From the NCBI GenBank assembly GCA_002422865.1, contig DITN01000072.1:12767-23755 (forward strand): 10,989 bases of DNA. Reading direction: 5' to 3'. Below, one piece after another: positions 1-6,010 of this stretch; the first letter of the stretch is position 1; each line of letters starts with the position of its first letter. Origin of the DNA: Bacteroidetes bacterium UBA6183 (GTDB taxonomy: Bacteria > Bacteroidota > Bacteroidia > UKL13-3). The notes below the pieces were generated by a model that had not been told where the DNA came from, made no database searches, and worked only from the letters and a program-made list of their open reading frames with translations. The position numbers and the translations under genes were made by a program.

Positions 1-42
1 AATTTGTTGTTTATTGTAAAACAGAATACCTAATTTTACACT

Positions 43-1137
43 ATGCTTGGTCACCTATTTCATAAGTACACTCCCGCCCCACAAGGCAGTAAGTTTGACG
101 AATTGTTAAAACTCTTTTTGCAGCTCATGCAATACACCAATGGCGATGTGGCCGAAACATTAGATTGGATGAACGAGTTGGATAAACAATACAAACTTAC
201 CGATAACAACTACGGCATGGGCGATTTTATTGAAGACCTTAAAAATAAAGGTTACATCAAAGACGACCCTCAGGATGGTATGACTGTGCCTACCTCCAAA
301 ACCAACCAAAGCATCAGAAAAAATGCATTAAACGAAATATTTGGTAAGCTAAAAAAAACACCAAAAGGCAATCATCAATCAACCAAAACCGGCTTGGGTG
401 ATGAAGCCACGGCCGATACCCGTAAATTTACTTTTGGCGATTTATCCGACCAAATTGATATAACCACCAGCATACAAAATGCACAAATTAATCATGGCAT
501 CGATTCGTTTCAACTCACCGAAAACGACCTTGAAGTAAGAGAAAAAGACCATAAAAGTCAGGCCAGTACGGTATTAATGATTGACATTAGCCACAGCATG
601 ATTTTGTATGGCGAAGACCGCATTACACCTGCCAAAAAAGTTGCCATGGCTTTGGCCGAATTAATTAAAACCCGTTACCCCAAAGATACTCTAGATATTA
701 TTGTATTTGGCAATGATGCCTGGCCAATTGAGGTAAAAGATTTGCCTTATTTGCAAGTTGGCCCTTACCATACCAATACTTATGCAGGATTAGAATTGGC
801 CATGGATTTATTGCGCAGGAGAAAAAATCCCAACAAACAAATTTTTATGATTACCGATGGTAAACCCACTTGCTTAAAAGAAGGTGCAGGTTATTATAAA
901 AACAGTTTTGGGTTAGACCGTAAAATCATCAACAAAACCTTAAACCAAGCTGCACAATGCCGCAGGTTAGGCATTAGCATTACCACATTTATGATTGCCA
1001 GCGACCCTTATTTACAGCAGTTTGTGCAAGAGTTTACGCAAACCAATAACGGTAAAGCGTTTTACAGCAGCTTAAATGGTTTAGGCGATTTTGTGTTTGA
1101 AGATTATGAAAAAAACAGACGTAAAAGAGTAAAATAA
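43..1137 (+). CDS. VWA (von Willebrand factor A) domain protein with intact MIDAS
   Basis: A 364-residue protein without signal peptide or membrane segment, so probably cytoplasmic. The C-terminal half is a VWA domain (about residues 175-345). The metal-binding MIDAS set is visible: DISHS at 181-185 (DxSxS), a threonine at 244 or 246 and TDG at 271-273. The N-terminal half (1-165) is helical and charged, with no family I recognise. Soluble bacterial VWA proteins of this kind usually work with a MoxR or Mg-chelatase-like AAA+ ATPase in metal insertion or complex remodelling; such a partner could lie just left of the window, but this is not visible. The start at 43 is the first ATG after an in-frame stop at 31-33. 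A poor promoter-like pair (TTG at 7-9, TAATTTTA at 31-38) precedes it. The cupin gene follows after 12 bp, so co-transcription is likely. The domain call is firm; the role is unknown. Confidence 0.88.
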   Translation: MLGHLFHKYTPAPQGSKFDELLKLFLQLMQYTNGDVAETLDWMNELDKQYKLTDNNYGMGDFIEDLKNKGYIKDDPQDGMTVPTSKTNQSIRKNALNEIFGKLKKTPKGNHQSTKTGLGDEATADTRKFTFGDLSDQIDITTSIQNAQINHGIDSFQLTENDLEVREKDHKSQASTVLMIDISHSMILYGEDRITPAKKVAMALAELIKTRYPKDTLDIIVFGNDAWPIEVKDLPYLQVGPYHTNTYAGLELAMDLLRRRKNPNKQIFMITDGKPTCLKEGAGYYKNSFGLDRKIINKTLNQAAQCRRLGISITTFMIASDPYLQQFVQEFTQTNNGKAFYSSLNGLGDFVFEDYEKNRRKRVK

Positions 1138-1149
1138 CTATTTGAAATT

Positions 1150-1512
1150 ATGCCATACATCAAGCAAAATAACCCATTTGTGGTGCCTACTACCGATGGA
1201 AAATTAATTGAAGAACATTACGGATTGGCCAGCAGTGGCGACAACGGTTTTAGTATAGCCCACATGATTGCGCCTGCCGGTTGGAGCGAACCTCACCAAA
1301 CACCCATGTTTGATGAAGTAACCATTGTTTTTAAAGGCAAAAAAATGTTTGAGGTAGATGGTGAAGAAATTATACTGGAAGCCGGACAAACCATTTTAAT
1401 CAAAAAAGGAACACGCGTGCGTTACTCAAATCCGTTTAACGAACCTTGCGAATACTGGAGCTGCTGTGTACCTGCTTTTAGTATAGATACCGTGAACCGA
1501 GAAGACGAATAA
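1150..1512 (+). CDS. small single-domain cupin protein
   Basis: A 120-residue protein consisting of one cupin beta-barrel, probably cytoplasmic. Cupin motif 1 is seen around residues 43-63 (GWSEPHQ, then E56 and the G63 turn), with H49 and E56 as candidate metal ligands. Motif 2 lies around 79-94 (GQTILIKKG then RYSNP), where the usual metal-binding histidine is replaced by R or Y. The metal site is therefore incomplete, and a binding or sensing role is as likely as catalysis. The sequence resembles the EutQ-like/ethanolamine-type small cupins by general pattern only. It starts 12 bp after the VWA gene and ends 18 bp before the secreted hydrolase gene, so it is probably the middle gene of one transcript. 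The substrate is unknown. Confidence 0.82.
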   Translation: MPYIKQNNPFVVPTTDGKLIEEHYGLASSGDNGFSIAHMIAPAGWSEPHQTPMFDEVTIVFKGKKMFEVDGEEIILEAGQTILIKKGTRVRYSNPFNEPCEYWSCCVPAFSIDTVNREDE

Positions 1513-1530
1513 TCATTAAATGCCTGACCT

Positions 1531-2508
1531 ATGTTAAAAAAATCAATATTAGTTTTAGTGGCTTGTTGTGTGGTGATACCCGTTTTTAGCTGGGGATTTT
1601 TTGCACACAAACTCATTAACCGATTGGCCATTTTTACCTTGCCCGAATCGTTGTTGTTGTTTTACAAAACCAATATCGAATACATTACCGAACATGCCGT
1701 AGATGCTGATATGCGCAGGTACAGCGACCCGGAAGAAGCTTGCCGCCACTATATTGATTTGGATTATTATGAAGTAAGTGTACCTATTGATACCGTACCT
1801 AAATATTGGAAAGAAGCAGTAGCCAAATACACCGAAGATACCTTAAAAGCATACGGCATAGTACCTTGGCACATCAACCTGATGAAATACAAATTAACAG
1901 AGGCATTTAAAGCCAAAGACTTTGATCGCATTTTAAAAATATCGGCTGATATAGGACATTACATTGGCGATGCCCATGTGCCTTTACACTCCACAGAAAA
2001 TTACAACGGACAAAAAACCAACCAACATGGCATACATGGTTTTTGGGAAAGCCGCTTGCCTGAGTTGTTTAGTGATAAATATGATTTTTTTGTGGGACGA
2101 GCCAAGTATATTGATAACGTGCAAATAGTAGCTTGGGCGGCAAGCGAGGGCAGTTATGCGGCAAAAGACAGTGTGCTTGATTTTGAACGACAACTAAATG
2201 CCACCTTTGGCAGCGATAGAAAATACAGCAACGAACAACGTGGACAAACCACAATAAAAGTATACGCCAAAGAATACAGCGAAGCTTACCACAACATGTT
2301 GGATAACCAGGTGGAACGTAGGATGCGTGCATCGGTGTTAGCCGTGGGAAGCATTTGGTATACGGCTTGGGTTGATGCCGGACAACCCGATTTAAACAAC
2401 CTGCAACAAACACCTAAAAAATTAACAGACGAAGAACGCAAAGCATTAATAGCCGAACAACAAAAACTGCTGGAAGAAAAAAAGATGATTGGCCGGCAGG
2501 AGAATTGA
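1531..2508 (+). CDS. exported zinc-dependent phospholipase C / S1-P1 nuclease family protein
   Basis: A 325-residue precursor. Residues 1-20 form a signal peptide (KK, hydrophobic core, VFS), and predicted cleavage leaves Trp21 as the mature N terminus, as required in this fold, where that residue binds zinc. The trinuclear zinc ligands can be traced: W21, H26 (WGFFAH), D58 or D60 (HAVDAD), H73 (HYIDLD), H143, D147 and H153 (GHYIGDAHVPLH), H169 and E173 (HGFWE). The final HxxxE is the phospholipase C variant; S1/P1 nucleases carry HxxxD. The hydrolytic core is complete, so activity on phosphodiesters outside the cytoplasmic membrane is likely, but lipid versus nucleic acid cannot be decided. 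A charged, coiled-coil-like tail (about 297-318) follows the domain. The gene is third in the run and ends in TGA at 2506-2508, showing that TGA is a normal stop here. Confidence 0.87.
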   Translation: MLKKSILVLVACCVVIPVFSWGFFAHKLINRLAIFTLPESLLLFYKTNIEYITEHAVDADMRRYSDPEEACRHYIDLDYYEVSVPIDTVPKYWKEAVAKYTEDTLKAYGIVPWHINLMKYKLTEAFKAKDFDRILKISADIGHYIGDAHVPLHSTENYNGQKTNQHGIHGFWESRLPELFSDKYDFFVGRAKYIDNVQIVAWAASEGSYAAKDSVLDFERQLNATFGSDRKYSNEQRGQTTIKVYAKEYSEAYHNMLDNQVERRMRASVLAVGSIWYTAWVDAGQPDLNNLQQTPKKLTDEERKALIAEQQKLLEEKKMIGRQEN

Positions 2509-2512
2509 GGTT

Positions 2513-3085
2513 GGTTACAGCCTGTTCGAGTGAGCCTTGGGTTGGCATTGCGTGAGTGCTTGTATCGAGAACTGGAGGCGGTTGATTGGTTACTTTCAAT
2601 ATTAAGTTTCTTCCCTACTTCAACATTCATTATTCAGCATTAGCTACGCTGAACTAGGTTTCATTATTCGATATTTATTGATACACTTCTTCTCCCGAAA
2701 CAAGTCCGGGATGTTCCAGCTGAAGCTACGAAGTGCAAGGGTTGATTCACTTCTTCGCTGAAGCTACGAAGTGCAATGGGTTTGTAGTTTATGGTTCGGT
2801 GATTATATTTCATTGTTTAAGTTTCTTCCCTACATCGATATTGGTTATTGGTTGACTAGTTACAGCCTGTTCGAGTTTACACAGACCATAGCGTCTGTTG
2901 TGCGCTTGGGGCGGGTTCTGCGTAGGCGCGTGTATCGAGAATAGGAATTATTTTAAAGACTCCGCTTCTCGATACGATTACCCTGCGCATTTCCTTTGCG
3001 GTAATCACTCGAAGTGGCTGTAACTGCCGTTTATTAAGTTACAGCCTATTCGAGCAGGCGCAGACCGTAGCGTCTGTTGTGCCTC
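2513..3085. repeat. cluster of intergenic repeats (tacagcc(t/a)ttcgag family)
   Basis: Non-coding stretch downstream of the hydrolase gene. The motif GTTACAGCCTGTTCGAG or its close variant appears at 2514-2530, 2859-2875 and 3038-3054, and inverted at 3007-3025. The second and third copies continue into the same hairpin-forming segment (CAGAC - loop - GTCTG, then TTGTGC) at 2882-2903 and 3061-3082. Other internal repeats are AAGTTTCTTCCCTAC at 2604-2618 and 2819-2833, and the 20-mer GCTGAAGCTACGAAGTGCAA at 2719-2738 and 2757-2776. Small palindromes sit at 2633-2653 (TTCAGC/GCTGAA) and 2748-2773 (CACTTC/GAAGTG). No open frame with protein character runs through it. The pattern suggests an accumulation of REP-like or MITE-like intergenic repeats. 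Confidence 0.75.
2858..3025. repeat. nested palindrome (REP/MITE-like unit)
   Basis: A 168-bp unit with outer arms 2858-2876 and 3007-3025, complementary at 17 of 19 positions (AGTTACAGCC...TTCGAGT). A second pair of arms lies inside: GTATCGAGAA at 2932-2941 and TTCTCGATAC at 2966-2975. A third pair, GATTACC at 2976-2982 and GGTAATC at 3000-3006, forms a hairpin. The right part, TTCTCGATAC ... hairpin ... ACTCGAAGT, matches from memory a type of repeat I have often seen between genes in Bacteroidota. It may be mobilised by a transposase acting in trans, and none is encoded in this window. Confidence 0.65.
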
Positions 3086-3240
3086 GAGCAAACGGATTTA
3101 CCAAAACCACAAACTAGAAACCAGAAACACCACTCTCCCATTTGCAATTTTGCTTGCCTTACCTTACTTTCGGCATACAAAAGTATAACCCTATGATAAA
3201 ATCTTTTTTCAATATTGTGCCATTAGATATACGGCTGTTA
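3086..3240. other. gene-free stretch left of the attC-like element
   Basis: AT-rich sequence with no convincing gene. A minus-strand frame of 64 codons (3159-3353) crosses it, but it runs through the folded element on the right and shows no protein family. The right end contains GTGCCAT at 3217-3223, which pairs with ATGGCAC at 3240-3246, so a hairpin spans the boundary to the next element. Confidence 0.4.
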
Positions 3241-3318
3241 TGGCACCTAACAAACCATATTGCACAATACTGTGCCATAAACGAAGAAATTAGTGGCACA
3301 GATAAGTAAGTTGGCAGC
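3241..3318 (-). repeat. attC-like folded element A
   Basis: Read on the minus strand from 3318 to 3241 it starts GCTGCCAAC (an R''-like box), contains the perfect 8-bp arms CTGTGCCA and TGGCACAG (plus-strand 3293-3300 and 3270-3277) around a 15-nt loop, and ends GTTAGGTGCCA. GTTAGGT matches the integron R' consensus GTTRRRY exactly. Box order, the inverted arms and a length of about 78 nt fit an integron-type attC site. Its first box GCTGCCAAC is identical to that of the element at 5863-5995. No integrase gene is in the window, so attC-like is a structural description and recombination is not shown. Confidence 0.42.
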
Positions 3319-3395
3319 AAGGCAGAAAACTTACCCCGAACATCATTTTTCACACAAAGTAAAAAACGACTGACCCAAAAAAATTTGCTCGAAAA

Positions 3396-3427
3396 TTTGC
3401 GAAACCAAAAAGTTGCACATATATTTG
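3396..3427 (+). promoter_or_regulatory. promoter of the ArsR-led operon
   Basis: TTTG at 3396-3399 and TATATTTG at 3420-3427 are separated by exactly 20 bp. This matches the Bacteroidota primary sigma promoter form (TTTG/TTG, about 19-21 bp, TAnnTTTG). Transcription would start around 3434, leaving a leader of about 30 nt before the ATG at 3464. The -7 element lies inside the inverted repeat 3412-3431. Confidence 0.75.
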
Positions 3428-3431
3428 CAAC
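3412..3431. promoter_or_regulatory. probable ArsR operator GTTGCA-N8-TGCAAC
   Basis: A perfect 6-bp inverted repeat, GTTGCA at 3412-3417 and TGCAAC at 3426-3431, with an 8-bp AT-rich centre. It overlaps the -7 box and ends just before the predicted transcription start. The size, symmetry and position suit a dimeric winged-helix regulator that blocks RNA polymerase, and the first gene of the operon encodes one. Autorepression is inferred. Confidence 0.6.
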
Positions 3432-3463
3432 CGATTAGTTTCTTATGATAAACTACTGATTGA

Positions 3464-3790
3464 ATGAAACGAGACATATTTCAAGCCATAGCCGACCCGA
3501 CACGTAGAGCAATCCTTATATTGATAGCAACACAGGCATTGACACCAAATACCTTGGCAGACGAATTTGATATGACCCGACAAGCAGTTTCAAAACACAT
3601 CAAAATATTGAATGAATGTGAACTCTTGGAACAGAAAAAAGTGGGCAGAGAAATCTACTATCAACTTAAAGTTGACAAAATGAAAGATATAGACAAATGG
3701 TTGGAGCAATTCCGAAAAATTTGGGAAAAGAGATTTGACCAATTGGACGAGGTATTATCAACACTAAAAACAAGAAAAAATGAACAGTAA
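3464..3790 (+). CDS. ArsR-family winged-helix transcriptional regulator
   Basis: A 108-residue DNA-binding protein. Residues 1-85 form an ArsR-type winged helix: the opening FQAIADPTRRAIL is the family signature, the recognition helix is about 38-50 (TRQAVSKHIKIL), and the beta wing is about 54-68. There is one cysteine (C52) and no CxC or other metal-binding set, so it is probably not a metal sensor. It fits the metal-independent ArsR subgroup commonly found next to AHSA1/SRPBCC genes. The C-terminal helix (75-100) is charged and may serve dimerisation. It is the first gene of a five-gene operon. The inverted repeat over its promoter's -7 box suggests that it represses its own operon. It overlaps the next gene by 11 bp, which points to translational coupling. 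What releases it from DNA is unknown. Confidence 0.9.
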   Translation: MKRDIFQAIADPTRRAILILIATQALTPNTLADEFDMTRQAVSKHIKILNECELLEQKKVGREIYYQLKVDKMKDIDKWLEQFRKIWEKRFDQLDEVLSTLKTRKNEQ

Positions 3791-4283
3791 TCTATTATTT
3801 GACTTCACAGTCAACAAAGAAAACAACACCGTAACCATAAAACGTGAATTTAATGCAGACCGTGAATTGGTTTGGGAAGCGTGGACAAACCCTGAAATCC
3901 TTGACCAATGGTGGGCACCAAAACCCTATGAATCCAAAACAAAAATTATGGATTTTAAAGTAGGCGGACGCAGATTTTACGCAATGATAAGTCCCGAAGG
4001 ACAAGAACATTGGGCAATTCAAAAATACACTTCCATTAGCTCAAAAAACAATTTCAAATTTTTGAATGCTTTTGCCGACAAAGACGAAAACCCGGATTTG
4101 CCCGGCTCTGATTGGGATTTGACTTTCAGCGAGCTAAACGGAACTACAACGGTGCATATCTCTATTTACAATGAATCCCGAGAGAGAATGGAGAAAATGA
4201 TTGAAATGGGCTTCAAAGAAGGGTTCACCATGGGCTTAAATCAATTGGACGAACTTTTAAAAACCTTAAAAAGCGAAAAGTAA
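3780..4283 (+). CDS. AHSA1/SRPBCC-domain protein
   Basis: A 167-residue cytoplasmic protein with the START/Bet v1-like fold of the AHSA1 (Aha1 C-terminal) type. Visible family marks are REFNADRELVWEAWTNPE at about 22-39, the tryptophan pair with WWAP at 44-47, the strand DFKVGGRRFYAM at 58-69, and the C-terminal amphipathic helix from about 145 (GFKEGFTMGLNQLDELL). These proteins enclose a hydrophobic cavity and often bind or shield small hydrophobic ligands; a catalytic role is not evident. The start lies inside the regulator gene (11-bp overlap) and the stop TAA overlaps the ATG of the DoxX gene by one base. The coupling suggests that the regulator, this protein and the membrane protein are made together. 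The ligand is unknown. Confidence 0.88.
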   Translation: MNSNLLFDFTVNKENNTVTIKREFNADRELVWEAWTNPEILDQWWAPKPYESKTKIMDFKVGGRRFYAMISPEGQEHWAIQKYTSISSKNNFKFLNAFADKDENPDLPGSDWDLTFSELNGTTTVHISIYNESRERMEKMIEMGFKEGFTMGLNQLDELLKTLKSEK

Positions 4284-4660
4284 TGAAAAGAAAAATTCTA
4301 AATGTACTCTCTGCAATTTTCGGGTTGCTTCTCATCAATGGCGGGCTTGACAAGTTCTTGCACTATATGCCCACGCCAGAAGACCTGAACCCTGAACTGA
4401 TAAAGGATTTTGAAGCACTAGTTGAAATCTCTTGGTTAATGCCTTTAATTGCCCTTGCTGAACTGATTGGTGGAGCATTATTGATTTTTCCGAAAACAAG
4501 AGCATTAGGAGCCTTGATTGTTTTTCCCGTTATGGTGGGTGTTTTGCTTACCCACATTTTTGTTGACCCAAGTCAAATTATTGTAGCAATTGTTATTTGG
4601 GTAATTCTTCTTTGGATATTGTTTGATAATAGGGAGAAATATTTACCCATAATAAGATAA
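4283..4660 (+). CDS. DoxX-like four-helix membrane protein
   Basis: A 125-residue integral membrane protein with four hydrophobic segments at about 4-21, 50-70, 73-92 and 97-115. The GLDKFLHYMP segment after helix 1, a glutamate (E60) in helix 2 and the PKTRALGALI turn between helices 2 and 3 are typical of DoxX/DoxD-like proteins. Members of this group have been linked to quinone or thiosulfate redox chemistry and to envelope stress complexes, but the broad family is mostly of unknown function. The start codon overlaps the preceding stop by one base and the hydrolase gene follows after 4 bp, so it is firmly inside the operon. The family call is good; the function is unassigned. Confidence 0.83.
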   Translation: MKRKILNVLSAIFGLLLINGGLDKFLHYMPTPEDLNPELIKDFEALVEISWLMPLIALAELIGGALLIFPKTRALGALIVFPVMVGVLLTHIFVDPSQIIVAIVIWVILLWILFDNREKYLPIIR

Positions 4661-4664
4661 GACT

Positions 4665-5465
4665 ATGACACAATTCACTACATCAAAAGACGGAACAAAA
4701 ATCGCTTATTCCAAAACAGGAAAAGGCAAGCCGCTTGTTCTTGTGGACGGGGCATTTTGCCACAGAAAATTTGGTGCGAACGAGAAACTTCCTCTACACT
4801 TATCTGATAATTTTACGGTCTATTCTTACGACCGTAGAGGAAGAAACGAAAGCGGAAACAATTTACCCTATTCGCCACAAAAAGAATATGAAGACCTGCA
4901 AGCGGTCATCAATGAAGCGGGTGGAAACGCTTATGTTTACGGTATTTCATCAGGTGCAGCATTGGTTTTGGAAGCCGTTAATGCAAGGGTAAAAATGGAA
5001 AAATTGGCACTTTATGAAGCACCTTACATTACAGACAACAGTCGTTCACCGCTTCCCGAAAACTATTTAAAAACCCTTACGAAATTCGCAGAACAAGGCG
5101 AAAATGGAAAAGCCGTAAAATATTTTATGCGAACAGGCATAGGCTTGCCTGCTTTTGTGGTGTGGATGATGCAATTGATGCCTGCTTGGAAACAAATGAA
5201 ACAATTGGCTCACACCTTGCCTTACGATACTGAAATTCTTGGTAACACAGGCTCGGGAAAACCATTAAGCAAAGAAAAGTGGAGCAATGTGAAGATGCCG
5301 ACCTTGGTCATTTCAGGCAGTAAGAGTGCAAAGTGGTCGCAAAACAGTATGCGGCATCTTGCAACGGTTTTGCCCAATGCCAAACATCAAACGCTTGTAG
5401 GACAATCACATATTGTAAACCCGAAAATTTTGGCACAAGAGCTCAAACAATTTTTCAATTCATAA
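4665..5465 (+). CDS. alpha/beta hydrolase fold protein
   Basis: A 266-residue cytoplasmic protein with no signal peptide. The nucleophile elbow is GISSG at 93-97 with Ser95, the oxyanion-hole strand is PLVLVDGAF (about 23-31), and the catalytic histidine is H249 (GQSHIV). The canonical acid after strand beta-7 is missing: the segment after LVISGSK (about 214-220) has K223 and S225 but no Asp or Glu. E118, in LYEAP after strand beta-6, may take its place, as in some members of the fold. A helical cap occupies about 120-205. An esterase- or hydrolase-type reaction on a small substrate is likely. The gene lies 4 bp after the DoxX gene and 13 bp before the DUF1801 gene. Confidence 0.87.
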   Translation: MTQFTTSKDGTKIAYSKTGKGKPLVLVDGAFCHRKFGANEKLPLHLSDNFTVYSYDRRGRNESGNNLPYSPQKEYEDLQAVINEAGGNAYVYGISSGAALVLEAVNARVKMEKLALYEAPYITDNSRSPLPENYLKTLTKFAEQGENGKAVKYFMRTGIGLPAFVVWMMQLMPAWKQMKQLAHTLPYDTEILGNTGSGKPLSKEKWSNVKMPTLVISGSKSAKWSQNSMRHLATVLPNAKHQTLVGQSHIVNPKILAQELKQFFNS

Positions 5466-5478
5466 AAACATTTCAATT

Positions 5479-5838
5479 ATGGCAGCAAAAGAAAAAATAG
5501 ACGAATATATTAGCAAAACCAATGATTGGCGGGGCGATTTGATAATAGAAATCAGGGAACTCATCCACGAGATAGAACCCGAAATCGTAGAAGAATGGAA
5601 ATGGAACAGTCCAGTGTTTTCACACAACGGAAAAATGGTTTGTAGTCCGGGAGCATTTAAAACCCACGTTGGACTGAACTTTTTTAATGGTGCGATGATA
5701 GAAGACCCTGACGGACTTTTTAATAGTGGATTAGATGCAAAAAAATCCCGTTCCATTAATTTCAACAAAGAAAACAGTATCGACAAAAAAGTCCTAAAAG
5801 AACTATTGACAAAAGCCATTCAATACAATCAAAAATAA
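5479..5838 (+). CDS. DUF1801 (YdhG/YjbR-like) protein
   Basis: A 119-residue soluble protein matching the DUF1801 pattern: an N-terminal helix (YISKTNDWRGDLIIEIRELI, about 10-29), then EPEIVEEWKWNSPVFSHNGKMV at 33-54, with a tryptophan-rich strand, and a hydrophobic strand THVGLNFFNGAMI at 62-74. The SRSINF segment at 90-95 and a final helix complete the single domain. Family members are small alpha/beta proteins without known enzymatic activity and often sit beside SRPBCC, DoxX or ArsR genes, as here. It is the last gene of the ArsR operon, 13 bp after the hydrolase gene. The attC-like element begins 24 bp after its stop. Confidence 0.85.
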   Translation: MAAKEKIDEYISKTNDWRGDLIIEIRELIHEIEPEIVEEWKWNSPVFSHNGKMVCSPGAFKTHVGLNFFNGAMIEDPDGLFNSGLDAKKSRSINFNKENSIDKKVLKELLTKAIQYNQK

Positions 5839-5862
5839 GGACAGAGAACGGAAGAAAGCCCA

Positions 5863-5995
5863 GCTGCCAACAATGTGTATAAGCAATAGCGGGGAAAGTG
5901 CAAACCCCAAAGTTTCTGCCTTTTAGCTATCTTTGTGCTTAACTGAACAGTCAGTGCATAAAATCCGCTACTGCTCATACACTTGACCGTTAAGG
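5863..5995 (+). repeat. attC-like imperfect palindrome B
   Basis: A 133-bp element between the DUF1801 gene and the next gene. Outer boxes are GCTGCCAAC at 5863-5871 (R''-like) and GTTAAGG at 5989-5995, which matches GTTRRRY except at the last base. Inside are 18-nt arms, GTGTATAAGCAATAGCGG at 5875-5892 and CCGCTACTGCTCATACAC at 5965-5982, complementary at 16 of 18 positions, around a 72-nt loop. Short unpaired spacers (AAT at 5872-5874 and six bases at 5983-5988) separate boxes from arms, as in integron attC sites. I have seen similar elements after many Bacteroidota genes. It could also act as a transcription terminator. The loop contains TATCTTTG at 5928-5935, a fit to the -7 box TAnnTTTG, but no good -33 box precedes it. 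Confidence 0.55.
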
Positions 5996-6010
5996 TTAAA
6001 TAAAACAATC

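Noticed and set aside
2069..2630. Overlapping minus-strand frames opposite the zinc hydrolase gene
   Set aside because: The plus-strand gene has a signal peptide and all metal ligands; the opposite frames are Cys/Arg-rich shadows without motifs.
3159..3353. A 64-residue minus-strand protein
   Set aside because: It runs through attC-like element A, has no start context or recognisable family, and its composition follows the inverted repeats.
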